DNA of 64,000 nt from Chelonoidis abingdonii (taxonomy: Eukaryota > Chordata > Testudines > Testudinidae), in contig NC_133774.1 in assembly GCF_003597395.2 (NCBI RefSeq), positions 673,711-737,710 on the forward strand, read 5' to 3'. The translations under genes were made by a program, and so were the position numbers. Position 1 is the stretch's first letter. The number at the start of each line of letters is the position of its first letter. Shown here one piece after another: positions 11,479 through 22,292 of the stretch. Under the pieces are notes generated by a model, which worked only from the letters and a program-made list of their open reading frames with translations, had not been told where the DNA came from and made no database searches.

Positions 11479-12375
11479 GCAACCTAGTGACAGAGGATGT
11501 GGAAAGAGCTAATATACTCAATGCTTTTTTTGCCTCTGTCTTCATGAACAAGGTCAGCTCCCAGACTGCTGCACTGGGCAGCACAGTATGGGGAGGAGCT
11601 GACCAGCCCTCTGTGGAGAAAGAAGTGGTTCAGGACTATTTAGAAAAACTGGACGAGCACAAGTCCATGGGGCCGGATGCACTGCATCCAACAGTGTTAA
11701 AGGAGTTGGTGGATGTGATTGCAGAGCCATTGGCCATTATCTTTGAAAACTCATGGTGATCAGGGGAGGTCCCGGATGACTGGAAAAAGGCTACTGTAGT
11801 GCCCATCTTTAAAAAACGAAAGGAGGAGGATCTGGAAAACTACAGACCAGTCAGCCTCACCTCAGTCCCTGGAAAAATCACAGAGCAGGTCCTCAAGGAA
11901 TCAGTTCTGAAGCACTTAGAGGAGAGGAAAGTGATCAGGAACAGTCAGCATGGATTCACCAAGGGCAAATCATGCCTGACTAACCTAATTGCCTTCTATG
12001 AGGAGATAACTGGGTCTGTGGATGAGGGGAAAGCAGTGGATGTGTTATTCCTTGACTTTAGCAAAGCTTTTGATACGGTCTCCCACAGTATTCTTGCCAG
12101 CAAGTTAAAGAAGTATGGGCTGGATGAATGGACTATAAGGTGGATAGAAAGCTGGCTAGATCATCAGGCTCAACGGGTAGTGATCAATGGCTCCATGTCT
12201 AGTTGGCAGCCAGTTTCAAGTGGAGTGCCCCAAGGTCGGTCCTGGGGCTGGTTTTGTTCAATATTTTCATTAATGATCTGGAGGATGGCGTGGACTGCGC
12301 TCTCAGCAAGTGTGCAGATGACACTAAACTGGGAGGAGTGGTAGATACGCTGGAGGTTAGGGCCAACGGGAGGGG
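11479..12375 (+). pseudogene. CR1 LINE reverse transcriptase fragment
   Basis: Two frames: 11487-11759 (ANILNAFFASVF, KSMGPDALHPTVLKEL) and 11799-12344 ([68 protein letters not shown]). A stop at 11757 and a frameshift after SGVPQG, where the frame passes to [20 protein letters not shown], break it. 5'- and 3'-truncated. Confidence 0.92.
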
Positions 12376-12426
12376 GGTCACTGCGCTGCTGGGGACTTTC
12401 TCCCATCAGGAGAAGATCATCTTCAC

Positions 12427-12505
12427 TAGCGCACTACAAGTGCACAGCCACATGGGTGCAGCTGCACCAGTGCCGTGTGTCACGAGAAGACCTGACTTCA
12501 GGTGC
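12427..12505 (-). repeat. Inverted repeat, right arm
   Basis: Reverse complement of 11033-11115 (CACATGGGTGCAGCTGCACC core, GTCACGAGAAG end). Confidence 0.7.
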
Positions 12506-13080
12506 TACATAAGAGCCAGATCCTCCCCTGGAGCTTTGTGCAACAACTGAGAGCAGGGCCTGAGGGAAAACCTAGTATCAAGCTCAGGCGCTGCCCTAAA
12601 AGCATCTCTGACCCCCTGCCCTGGTGGAATTGGATGCCCTGCACAAAAGAGTCACTCTGTGCTGGGTTCGTCCAGAGTGTTACACCTCCAGTGGAGGGTT
12701 TCAAGGGAGAACCACACAGAACTGAGCCCTGTTTTTCCAATGGAAAATGTTCCAAGGTGGGCGGCGCCGGATGCCCAAGAAAAACAAAACCTCGGGCTGA
12801 GAGCGCTGGACAGGAACCTCCTGAGCGAAGGGCCATTTAGCAGAAAGGGCGTCTCCTCGGGACTGTACAGTGGCTGTTGCACTCTCTGCCCAGGCAATGG
12901 GCAGTGAGCAAAGGAGCGAACCAGGGGGATGAACCTGCCAAGGGGCATCCCAGGAAGAGAGGGACTCATGGGAGAGAATCCAGCACCTGGCAGGGAATCC
13001 AGAGAGGGGCAGGTGGGAATCACGGCTCAGCAACAAGAGCAATAAAAACACCAGAGACTCATTTGCCTCCCGCGCTAGAA
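12506..13080 (-). other. 3' flank of gene A
   Basis: Sequence alignable in part with the 3' flank of gene B (for example CAGGGGGATGAA/CAGGGCAATAAA and CCAATGGAAAA), so it is part of the duplicated avidin unit. No separate gene seen. Confidence 0.5.
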
Positions 13081-13280
13081 CTTTACTGGAAAAGGAACTT
13101 AACTGCAGCATCAGGGGTGCAGACAGCGACTCTGGGATGGGGGGTAACCGGAGAGCGAGGGGAGATGGAGACAGAGACGGCGCCTCTGCAGGCCAGCAAA
13201 CAGCCCCGACACTGGGCGAGACGCTCTTGAGAGATTCCGGATGGGGGGGTGCAGGACCCCTGGGTCACAATGCTGCTGGG

Positions 13281-13356
13281 TCACCAGGCACAGTCGCTCC
13301 TCATGGATTTGCCCATGTTCTGCCCCTTGATCCGGGTGAAAACGTTTGTGCCGACC
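13281..13356 (-). CDS. Gene A exon 4: last strand and C-terminus
   Basis: 76 nt after acceptor CTGCAG|G. It encodes VGTNVFTRIKGQN, an 11-residue tail and TGA at 13281-13283. Asn118 of the ligand pocket is kept. A variant AGTAAA poly(A) signal lies at 13082-13087. The region matching gene B's AATAAA (about 12730-12770) has lost the hexamer. Confidence 0.9.
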
Positions 13357-16300
13357 CTGCAGGGAAGCGCAGAGCTGAGGTTACTGGCCCAGCACGGGCC
13401 TGCGCTCAGGGCTGCCCCATACATGGATGGAGGGACTGGAAGGGGGTGCAGGGCACAAGATGCATTAATCTGAGACGGAGAGAAGCCCAAAGAGGCACCT
13501 CCTCCATGCTCCACCTCACAGGGTATCCAGCCGTCCAGGCCAGGGAGGCAGCGTGGATGTGAACACCCCGCACTGGCATGGCCTTAGAGCCACCCAGCAG
13601 CACCCAGGGGGGCAGGCACAGGCTCTGGGGGCTGCTTATCCAGCTATCCCCCACTGGGTGGGTCAGCAAGGCCACCCTTGGGCTCTTCCCTGGCACTGAC
13701 TCGGCTCCCTGGGGATGCTCCCGCTCACAGGATGCCCACACCCCCAGTGGGCTGCTCACCCATTAGCGAGTTCTCGGAGAAGAGCTGTGGAAGGACATGG
13801 CCCTGGCCCTGGCCCTGGCCTGACCCGCCGGGGATCACACACAGCCCTGGGGTGTGACAGGGCCCAGGGAACTCACCAAACCTTCATCTCCCCATAGCAA
13901 GATACGTGGATTTCTAGATTGCTAGGCCAGAAGGGACCACTGTGATCTGTGTCTGACCTCTGCACGGCACAGGCCCTAGGACCAGTCCGCCCCCTGCACG
14001 GCACAGGGCCTGGGACCGGTCCGCCCCCTGCACGGCATAGGGCCTGGGACCGGTCCAACCCCCCCCTGCACAGCACAGAGCCTGGGACCAGTCTGACCCC
14101 TGCACGGCATGAGCCCTGGGACCGGTCCGACCCCTGCAAGGCATGGGGCCTAGAGCACATGGGGGGGGGGTTCCCCAAGGGTTTGTAATTTGGTGCTGAG
14201 ACCCCTGCCCTGCCCCACTCATCCCACACGGGTTCCCTGTATCTCCAGCAACACGGCCTAAGATCTGGGTCACGATCCCAGCCCTTGGCACAGCAACAAG
14301 CAGAGACGGGGCCAGGCCCTGCAGTCCCAGCTCCGTAGGTGGCTCCTTTGCTCCTGGGCAGCCTGTGCCCAGTCACCCACCTGGTTGCTTTCCAGTCGGC
14401 GCCAGGGGATCCGACCTCCTGGCGCAGCAGCCACATGGTCTGCAGGGTCTCCTCTCCCTGGTCATCCACGAAGCACTGGCCCACGAAGACGCTCATGGAG
14501 TCTGGCGGAGACTCTGACAGGTGACAGAGTGACAGGGTCAGGGCTGCTTGATCTGAAACCACCCCCCCCCCACAGGACCCCCAGACAGAGTCTGCAGTCT
14601 GCAGTGTCTCCCCAAGGCTGGCTCCAGCCCCGGGGGAGGGTCAGTGCAGTGACCCATTCTTGAGGGAGTCGGGGGGGCGCAAGGAAGTTGCGGCGGGGAC
14701 AGAGCACTGAGTGTGGAATGGGGAGAGGGAGAGAAGCAGCTGTCCAAAGGTGGAGCCGGAGGTTTCTGCAGCAGTAAGCGATTTCAGCCTTCCCCATTGG
14801 CAGCACTGCCCCTTCTGTCCCCGTGCCAGGTCAGCCCATGGCAGGAGTTAATCACCCAGCACAGCCCGGCCCCCGAGCGGCACGTCTGCAGAGACAGGCT
14901 CTGACTGTCACGCAACGGGACCCTGCAAAAGCATCCTTCTCCACGTCCGAATTCAGGCCCAAGAGACCCCACCAGCCCAGCAGGATGCCCCAGGGTCACC
15001 CTAACCCCTTCCCCAGACTCAGTCTGACCTTGGTAACCCCCAAACCGGGTGCCCTTCAAGCCGTCACGCTGAAGTGAAAAACAAGGTGAGTCGCTTTGCC
15101 CGCCTCAGTAATGGGCCTCCCTGCTGTTACCCTGTGACGTTATTGATAGAATCTGGGACCATACAGAACATGGTTGCAACCAAAGTCCTGTAGTGGCACC
15201 AAATCCTATGTAAAGGGGGTCAGATAAGGTGTCTAAGACCAGGTTATAGGTTGCTGGTTATGATTATGGTGTCTATATGTATGTGTCATTTTGTAGCTGA
15301 AGTTATGAATATTGGCTCTATACTGTCTGTATTTCAAATTTGTGCTATGTTACTGCAAAACATCCCAGACAAGTTTGATGTTAGCTCTGCCCAGCCTGCT
15401 TGATGGCCCATTAGGGACCATCAGCTATACAATTGACCCATTGAGAGAAGGCAGATACGCCTTGTGACTCAACAAAGTGTGCAGGGACTTGCCCATGTGA
15501 CTCCAGACTCCATTTCACTGTAATTTTCCACGGTAAGAACAAAGAGGTGTTCTTACACCTAGAAAAGTCTATATAAGGCGAAGGCCTCATCTCCATCTTG
15601 TCTTCAATCCTGCTTCTTACCTCTGGAGGGACTTTGCTACAAACTGAAGCTCTGAACAAAGGACTGAATGACCCATCCCAGTGGGGGATGTTCTCCAGAG
15701 ACTTGATTTAAACTTGCAGTTTACTCCATCACTGCTACAAGCCTGAACTAAGAACTTTGCCATTGCTGTATGGAATTGATTCCATTTAACCAATTCTAGC
15801 TCTCATCTCTACCTTTTTCCCTATATGAATAAACCTTTAGATTTTAGATTCTAAAGGATTGGCAACAGCGTGATTTGTGGGTAAGATCTGAGGTGTATAT
15901 TGACCTGGGTCTGGGGCTTGATTCTTTGGGATCGAGAGAACCTTTTTCTTTTACTGGGGTGTTGGTTTTCATAACCATTCATCCCCAGGACGGGTGGCAC
16001 TGGTGGGGATACTGGGAGACTGGAGTGTCTAAGGAAATTGCTTGTGTGACTTGTGGTTAGCCAGTGGCGTGAGACCGAAGTTATTTTTGTCTGGCTGGTT
16101 TGGTTTGCCTTAGAGGTGGAAAAACCCCAGCCTTGGGCTGTGACTGCCCTGTTTGAGCAATTGGTCCTGAATTGGCACTCTCAGTTGGGTCCCACCAGAA
16201 CCGCATCGTCACATATCCCTCTGTGACCGCGCGGCTGGCCCAGCACAGGGCCCTGTGAGTCGTTTAGTTCTGCAGGAGAAATGGGTCTTGAAGCCAGGCA

Positions 16301-19300
16301 TCTGGGATGCAAACATGGCAGGCGAGAGTGGTTTTGCTGGCAGCTCCAAGCCCTGCCCAGCCAGCCCTGGGCCCCACAGCTCTCCCCATAGGTGCCGAAC
16401 CTGTGGGCGCTCCGGGGCTGCGGCGCTCCCAGCTCGCCCCAGGGCCAGGCGCCCAGTGACTGGGCTGCGCCTGTTGCTGCATCTCTGCTCTTCCTGACCC
16501 CCCCTTCCCAAAGGAACCTGCAGGGACACCACCAGCCCTGGGCCTGTGTGCGCCCGGCCTTGGGACACTGGCTGCTTCTTTCGGCCCCTGCTGATTCTAG
16601 GGGTGCTGGTTCTAGGGGTGCTGGCGGCTGGGCACTCCCTGACCCCCCAGGGTGTGCATCTTGGTTCAATGGCTCCCAGCCCCCCACTAGCATCCTGCCT
16701 GCCTCAAACCATCACACCATGGGGAGTCCGGTGGCTGGACCGTCACTTCAAACCCGTTTGACCCATGCCAGGCCAGCCAGGGCGGGTTGAGTTTCCATCA
16801 CTGGACCCCTCCCATCCCCCTCCAGCCAGCAGGCGGGGGGTGACTGGGACACCCCTGGCCCTTCCCCCGGCTTGCAGGGCATTTCCAAATCCCAGTGCTG
16901 CTTCCTCCTCAACAGCTCCAGGGGCACAGAGGCCAACTTCTAGTGTTCCCTGGGGGGGTGCTTTACCCCCACTCCAGCCCTCCCCCACAGCCCTTCCCTC
17001 ACCCCACCTCTTCCCACCTCCACTCCATCCCTCCCCCGCAGCACCACCCTTGTCTCACCTCTTCCCACCCCCACTTTGCCCCTCCCCCACAGCCTCACTC
17101 TTGTCTCATCTCTTCCCACCCCCACTCTGCCCCNNNNNNNNNNNNNNNNNNNNNNNNNNNNNNNNNNNNNNNNNNNNNNNNNNNNNNNNNNNNNNNNNNN
17201 NNNNNNNNNNNNNNNNNNNNNNNNNNNNNNNNNNNNNNNNNNNNNNNNNNNNNNNNNNNNNNNNNNNNNNNNNNNNNNNNNNNNNNNNNNNNNNNNNNNN
17301 NNNNNNNNNNNNNNNNNNNNNNNNNNNNNNNNNNNNNNNNNNNNNNNNNNNNNNNNNNNNNNNNNNNNNNNNNNNNNNNNNNNNNNNNNNNNNNNNNNNN
17401 NNNNNNNNNNNNNNNNNNNNNNNNNNNNNNNNNNNNNNNNNNNNNNNNNNNNNNNNNNNNNNNNNNNNNNNNNNNNNNNNNNNNNNNNNNNNNNNNNNNN
17501 NNNNNNNNNNNNNNNNNNNNNNNNNNNNNNNNNNNNNNNNNNNNNNNNNNNNNNNNNNNNNNNNNNNNNNNNNNNNNNNNNNNNNNNNNNNNNNNNNNNN
17601 NNNNNNNNNNNNNNNNNNNNNNNNNNNNNNNNNNNNNNNNNNNNNNNNNNNNNNNNNNNNNNNNNNNNNNNNNNNNNNNNNNNNNNNNNNNNNNNNNNNN
17701 NNNNNNNNNNNNNNNNNNNNNNNNNNNNNNNNNNNNNNNNNNNNNNNNNNNNNNNNNNNNNNNNNNNNNNNNNNNNNNNNNNNNNNNNNNNNNNNNNNNN
17801 NNNNNNNNNNNNNNNNNNNNNNNNNNNNNNNNNNNNNNNNNNNNNNNNNNNNNNNNNNNNNNNNNNNNNNNNNNNNNNNNNNNNNNNNNNNNNNNNNNNN
17901 NNNNNNNNNNNNNNNNNNNNNNNNNNNNNNNNNNNNNNNNNNNNNNNNNNNNNNNNNNNNNNNNNNNNNNNNNNNNNNNNNNNNNNNNNNNNNNNNNNNN
18001 NNNNNNNNNNNNNNNNNCCCCTCAGCCCTGCCCCACAGCCCCGCCCTCGCCCCACCTCTTCCCACCTCCACTCTGCCCCGCCCCCACAGCCCTTCCCTCA
18101 CTCCGCCTCTTCCCACCTGCACTCCACCCTGCCCCACTCTGCCCCTTCCCCACAGCCCCACCCTTCTCCTGCCTCTCCCTGCCCCCGCTCCTGAAGCCCT
18201 GCCCTTGCCCCACCCCGCTCTGCCCCTCCCCCGCAGCCACGCCCTTGCCCCACCTGCAAGGGCAGCCACCGACAGCACCTGCCTTCCGGCCCCAATCAGA
18301 GCCCATCCCCTCCCCGCCTTCAATGCTCTGCCCCAGTGTAGCCCCCCCTTGCCATGATGTGTCACCCCCTCCTGCTACTTGTGCAGTCATAACCGTCCCC
18401 CCTCCCCACGATCCCTCTGGAACTGGGGCCCCTGGCTCACGCTCACCCCCACGGCCCTGGGGCCCCTGGCCCATGCTCACTCCCATGGCCCTGGGGCCCC
18501 CCGACCCACGCTCACCCCCTCAGCCCCTCACCCCCCGGGCCTGGGGCTCCCTGGCCCATGCTCACCCCCCCAGCTCCTCCGGGCCTGGGGCCCCCAGACC
18601 CACTCTCACCCCCCCCAGACCCGCCTCCCTGGGCTTGGTGCCCCCTGGCCCATGCCCCCCCGGCCCACGCTCACCCCCACAGACCCCCCTGACAGCCCCT
18701 TCCCTTAAAGAGACCAGCCCTTCCCAAGAGCGGGGAATGAGATCCCCAGGCTTGTCAGCCCCCCCCAGACCACGCTTACCCCTGGCTCCGCCTGGCCGGC
18801 ACCGAGGCAGCGCAGGCTACACACCTGAGAACTGCCACTTCACGGTGAAGCCGAAGGTTGGCTGCTCCGTCGGGCTGGCGTCGTGCTGGATTCCATGCAG
18901 GCGCGATGACAGGCGGTCAGCCTTGGGGGACATTGCTGCAGAGAGGTATGAACCCGAGAACGCTCCAGCCTCGCTGAGTTCAGAAACAACCATCTTGCAG
19001 CCCACGCTGCTCCTCCACGATCCGGACAGGACACACTGGAAAGGGAGGGACACAGTCGGCAGGAACAGGGGCCCCCCACACCACTGCAGGGTCCGATGCT
19101 CAGCCGAGGTGATGGCCCTGCCAGCGGAACGCAGGGCACCGACCGCTCAACCCAGAGATGAACAATGAAGTCTGGGTGTGCGCTCTGCTTTCCCCCGGAG
19201 CTGTCCAGAGGAGCCCCTTCCCTCCTGTGCCCGTAACTAACTGAGAACATCCTAAACCCCCATAAACACAGAACGGGGGCCTCCTCTGCTCCTGGGGGTG

Positions 19301-21960
19301 GGGGGGCTCTGCTTCTGGAGCTGTCCAGGGGAGCCCCTTCCCTCCTGTGACCCCACAACTAACTGAAAACATCCTAAACCCCCATAAACACAGAACGGGG
19401 GGCCTCCTCTGCTCCTGGGGGTGGGGGGTGGGGTCTGTTTTCTCCTTCCTAACCCATGGGATGGGGGAGCTGTCCTCCATTCCCTCGCTACCTGCTCCCT
19501 CTCCCCACAGGCAGAGGAGCTCACTGAGGCAGCTGCAGGCTGGGCGAGGGTCCTGGAGAGGAGTGGGAGTGGGAACCCAGAGAAACAGAGGATTCCTGCC
19601 TTATGGAAAAGATATGTAAATAGGTAGAAGAGAACAAAGAAGGAGCCATCGTGAAGAATCCCCTAGCTACCACCTGAGCTGGAACAAGAGCTGTACCAGG
19701 GGAAAGAATTGTTCCCAGGCCTGGAAGGCCTCCAGTCTGAGGAAAAAACTTACTGAAGCATCTCTGAGGGTGAGATTATCTGTATTCAGTTGGATTAGAC
19801 ATAGATTTGCGTGTTTTATTTTATTTTGCTTGGTGACTTACTTTGTTCTGTCTGTTACTACTTGGAACCTCTTAAATCCTAGTTTCTGTATTTACTAAAA
19901 TCACTTTTTACTTATTAATTAACTCAGAGTATGTGTTAATACCTGGGTTAGCAAACAGCTGTGTATATCTCTCTATCACTGTTATAGAGGGCGAACAATT
20001 TCTGAGTTTACCCTGCATAAGCTTTATACAGGGTAAAACGGATTTATTTGGGTTTAGACCCCATTGGGAGTTGGGCATCTGGGTGCTAAAGACAAGAACA
20101 CTTCTGTGAGCTGCTTTCAGGTAAACCCGCATCTGTTAGGGGACATGATTCAGACCTGGGTCTGGATTTGCAGCAGGCTAGCGAGTCTGGCTCAAACAAG
20201 GCAGGAGACTGAAGCCCTAAGCTGACGGGGCAGGGAAGGCAGGGGCAGAAGTAGTCTTGGCACATCAGGTGGCAGCTCCCAAGAGAGTTTCTGTGATCCG
20301 ACCCATCACAGTACACTTATAAAGTTTGTGGATGATACCAAGCTGGGAGGGGTTGCAAGTGCTTTGGAGGAAGGGTTAAAATTCAAAATGGTCTGAACAA
20401 ACTGGAGAAATGGTCAGAAGTAAATAGGATGAACTTCAACAAGTACAAATGCAAAGTGCTCCACTTAGGAAAGAACAACCAGTTGCACACGTACAATGAC
20501 TGCCTAGGAAGGAGAACTGCGGAAAGGGATCTGGAGGTCAGAGTGGACCACAAGCTAAATAGGAGTCAACAGTGTAAGACTGCTGCAAAAAAAGCAAACA
20601 TCATTCTGGGATGTATCAGCAGGAGTGTTGTAAGGAAAACACGAGAAGTAATTCTTCTGCTCTGCTCTACGCTGATTAGGCCTCAACTGGAATATTGTGT
20701 CCAGTTCTGGGTACCGCATTTCAGGAAAGATGTGGACAAATTGGAGAAAGCCCAGAGAAGAGCAACAAAAATGATTAAATGTCTAGAAAATATGAGCTAT
20801 GGGGGAAGATTGAAAAAATTGGGTTTGTTTAGTCTGGAGAAGGGAAGGCTGAAAGGGGCCATGACACCAGTTTTCAAGTACAAAAAAGCTTATTACAAGG
20901 AGGAGGGAGAAAAATTGTTCTTAACCTCTGAGGCTTGGACAAGAAGCAATGGGCTTAAATTGCAGCAAGGGAGTTTTAGGTTGGACATTAGGAAAAACTT
21001 CCTAGCTGTCAGGGTGGTTAAGCACTGGAATAAATTCCCTAGGAAGGTTGTGGAATCTCCGTCACAGGAGATTTTGAAAAGCAGATTGAACAAACCCCTG
21101 TCAGGGATGGTCTAGATAATGCTTAGTCCTGCCCCGAGTGCAGGGGACTGGACTAGAGATCTCTGGAGATCTCTTCCAGTCCTACAATTCTATGATCTAC
21201 CAGATGTGATGGGGACCCCCAATAATAATAACGCTTCCAGGACTTCTCCCAGGTGTTCCCCCACTTGCTAGTGAGCCTGACGGGCTTTATTCTCTGCAGC
21301 CCAAACGCGCCCTTCATGCTGCTCGCGGGTCCATTGCTCCTCAGTTGGGGAGATTTACAATGAAACAGCCCCTGGAGCTCTTCTTGTCCCTGCACTTTAT
21401 GGGAGACAGAATCTCCCTGGCTGTAACAGACGTCGGGGCTTCTAGCCAGAACAAAATCCCTGCAGGGAGAAAGGCTCCACTCCCTCCCCACCTCCCCAAG
21501 AGAACCGAACTCCCACTCCTGCCTGCCCACAGCAGGAACTTCCTATGTGAACCTGATCCGTCCCAGAGCCAGCCCCCAGCCCCCTTACCCTGCCCAGCCT
21601 GAGATACCCCAGAGCCAGCGTCCAACCCCCTCAGCCCCTCGCCCTGCCCTGGCCTGAGACACCCCAGAGCCAGCGCCCAGCCCCCTTGGCCCCTCACCCT
21701 GCCCAGCCTGAGACACCCCACAGCCAGCACCCAGCCCCCTCGGCCCCTCACCCTGCCCCAGCGTGAGACACCCCAGAGCCAGCGCCCAGCCCCCTCGGCC
21801 CCTCACCCTGCCCCAGCGTGAGACACCCCAGAGCCAGCGCCCAGCCCCCTCGGCCCCTCGCCCTGCCCAGTCTGCCCCATACCTTTCTCTCTGAAGAGGT
21901 GCTGAGGGTCACCAGAGCCAGGGTGAGGATCAGGGAGAAGCCGATTTTCCCCATCACCAC
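13281..21960 (-). CDS. Gene A: avidin-like protein, four exons, diverged biotin pocket
   Basis: Spliced minus-strand gene, exons 21883-21960, 18825-19035, 14381-14501 and 13281-13356, joined at GT-AG sites in phases 0, 1 and 2; total 486 nt, 161 residues plus TGA. Avidins are secreted eight-stranded beta-barrel tetramers that bind biotin. The family is recognised from a signal peptide ending SSERK, the QPTFGFTVKW strand, GQCF, TMWLLR, DWKATR and VGTNVFTR. By chicken avidin numbering Tyr33, Trp70, Phe72, Ser73, Ser75, Phe79, Trp97, Leu99, Trp110, Asn118 and the Cys4/Cys83 pair are kept. Asn12 is Ser, Ser16 is Cys, Thr35 is Ser, Thr38 is Met and Thr40 is Pro, so two ureido-oxygen ligands and most of the loop after strand 3 are lost. 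No stop or frameshift is seen. Family assignment is very secure; biotin binding is doubtful. Confidence 0.9.
13970..14155. repeat. Minisatellite in intron 3 of gene A
   Basis: About five units of roughly 35 bp based on CTGCACGGCACAGGGCCTGG then GACCGGTCCG. The left flank (GCCAGAAGGGACCACTGTGA) is a CR1-type retroposon tail, so the array seems to have grown from that tail. Confidence 0.8.
14381..14501 (-). CDS. Gene A exon 3: avidin strands 6 to 8
   Basis: 121 nt, phase 1 in and phase 2 out. The acceptor CCGCCAG|ACTCC is chosen over an AG 12 nt upstream because it restores the family length (FSDSMSVF) and matches exon 3 of genes B and C. It encodes VFVGQCF, TMWLLR with Trp97, and ADWKATR with Trp110, the tryptophan that reaches into the neighbouring subunit's biotin site. 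Confidence 0.92.
15133..16213 (+). mobile_element. Solo LTR, Ty3/gypsy-like family 1, in intron 2 of gene A
   Basis: 1081 bp from TGTGACGTTATTGAT to GCATCGTCACA, with TATATAAGG (about 15571) and AATAAA (about 15829). Imperfect 5-bp target duplication TACCC/TATCC. Same family as the LTRs at 31074, 36467 and 48226. Confidence 0.85.
16960..18260. repeat. 51-bp C-rich minisatellite in intron 2 of gene A
   Basis: Tandem units of about 51 bp (for example starts near 16981, 17032, 17083) based on CACCTCTTCCCACCCCCACT and CCCCTCCCCCACAGC. Array continues on both sides of the N gap. Confidence 0.85.
17134..18017. other. Assembly gap, 884 N
   Basis: Unknown bases inside the 51-bp minisatellite; true length is uncertain. 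Long frames reported across it are artefacts. Confidence 0.99.
18825..19035 (-). CDS. Gene A exon 2: avidin strands 1 to 6
   Basis: 211 nt between an AG acceptor (CCAG|TGTGTC) and a GTGTGT donor, phase 0 in and phase 1 out. It begins with Cys4 and covers positions 4-73 with the same length as chicken avidin. It carries the changes Asn12 to Ser, Ser16 to Cys and AVTAT to AAMSP around positions 36-40, but keeps Trp10, Tyr33 and QPTFGFTV followed by Trp70 and Phe72. Confidence 0.92.
19197..19436. repeat. Two tandem 120-bp units in intron 1 of gene A
   Basis: Two near-identical copies starting at 19197 and 19317 (GGAGCTGTCCAG...CATAAACACAGAACGGG), just upstream of the exon 2 acceptor on the minus strand. 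Confidence 0.8.
19600..20310 (+). mobile_element. LTR of a retroelement in intron 1 of gene A
   Basis: A stretch ending ...CGACCCATCACA that reads like the downstream part of an LTR, with an AT-rich centre (TTATTTTATTTTGC) and GGTAAAACGGATTTATTTGG. No second copy in this window; class not determined; left boundary approximate. A CR1 follows at once. Confidence 0.5.
20311..21200 (+). pseudogene. CR1 LINE 3' part (end of reverse transcriptase ORF plus tail)
   Basis: An open 228-codon frame at 20429-21115 begins FNKYKCKVLHLGKNN and contains LDHKLN-type, SQQCKTAAKKAN, LEYCVQFWVPHF and LEKAQRRATKMI blocks, the usual end of CR1 ORF2. Upstream, FVDDTKLGG-like remnants carry the RT DD motif. The tail ends TCCTACAATTCTATGAT, typical of CR1. 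5'-truncated, so not able to move itself. Confidence 0.9.
21553..21872. repeat. 55-bp VNTR in intron 1 of gene A
   Basis: Five to six tandem units built on CAGAGCCAGCGCCCAGCCCC and GGCCCCTCACCCTGCCC, period 55 bp (starts at 21741, 21796, 21851). It begins about 10 bp from the exon 1 splice donor. All frames stay open, which produces spurious ORFs. Confidence 0.85.
21883..21960 (-). CDS. Gene A exon 1: start codon and signal peptide
   Basis: 26 codons from ATG (21958-21960) to a phase-0 donor (AAG|GTATGG; AC at 21881-21882 on the plus strand). It encodes a short charged start, a hydrophobic core (FSLILTLALVTL) and SSERK, matching the family rule that exon 1 ends just before the first mature Cys. 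A TATA box lies about 80 bp upstream. The sequence is identical to gene B exon 1. Confidence 0.92.
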
Positions 21961-22035
21961 TTGGAGTAGAAGCCGCCTGCAGAAGCCAGTTGAGTCTCCC
22001 AGGCACTTAGTCTGGGGCCACCCGTCAGGCCCTGT

Positions 22036-22044
22036 CTTTATATC
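22036..22044 (-). promoter_or_regulatory. TATA box of gene A
   Basis: GATATAAAG on the minus strand, about 80 bp upstream of the ATG, which implies a 5'UTR of about 50 nt. It lies in the block identical to gene B. No other elements were assigned. Confidence 0.6.
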
Positions 22045-22292
22045 CCCTCACAGCAGGCCGGGGCTGCAACCTGAGCTGCGTTGGTTCTCTCTTTGCTGGC
22101 AGTTCCCAGAAGTGAGCGGGCACTTCGGTTATTATGTTTATGTCTCACTGAAATTCAATCTCCAGCCCAAGCCGCTGGCAGGGCCAGCAAGACAAAATGA
22201 AAAGAAGCCGTGTGACCTGGGCAGTGATGTGAGGAGTGCGGTCAGTGCCCAGCTATAGATAGATCCCAGCACACGGCAGAGGCGGAGCGAGA

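Larger units (their letters stand above)
21652..22292. repeat. 641-bp block identical to 45578-46218
   Basis: Covers the upstream flank, TATA box, exon 1 and the start of intron 1 of gene A. Read base by base I find no difference from the gene B copy (constant offset 23926). Homology stops abruptly at 22292/46218. Confidence 0.85.

Noticed and set aside
14502..14513. Upstream AG acceptor (CTGTCAG) for gene A exon 3
   Set aside because: It keeps phase but adds four residues not found in the family; the next AG matches genes B and C.
13873..14562. 229-codon minus-strand ORF as a complete gene
   Set aside because: It reads avidin exon 3 and then through the donor into an intronic minisatellite; splice sites explain it better.
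16765..19168. Very long open frames (up to 757 codons) across 16.8-19.2 kb
   Set aside because: They run through 884 unknown bases and a 51-bp minisatellite whose length is a multiple of three; part overlaps avidin exon 2 on the other strand.
21818..22258. 146-codon plus-strand ORF repeated identically at 45744-46184
   Set aside because: It is antisense to avidin exon 1 and the promoter; its identity only reflects the duplicated DNA block.
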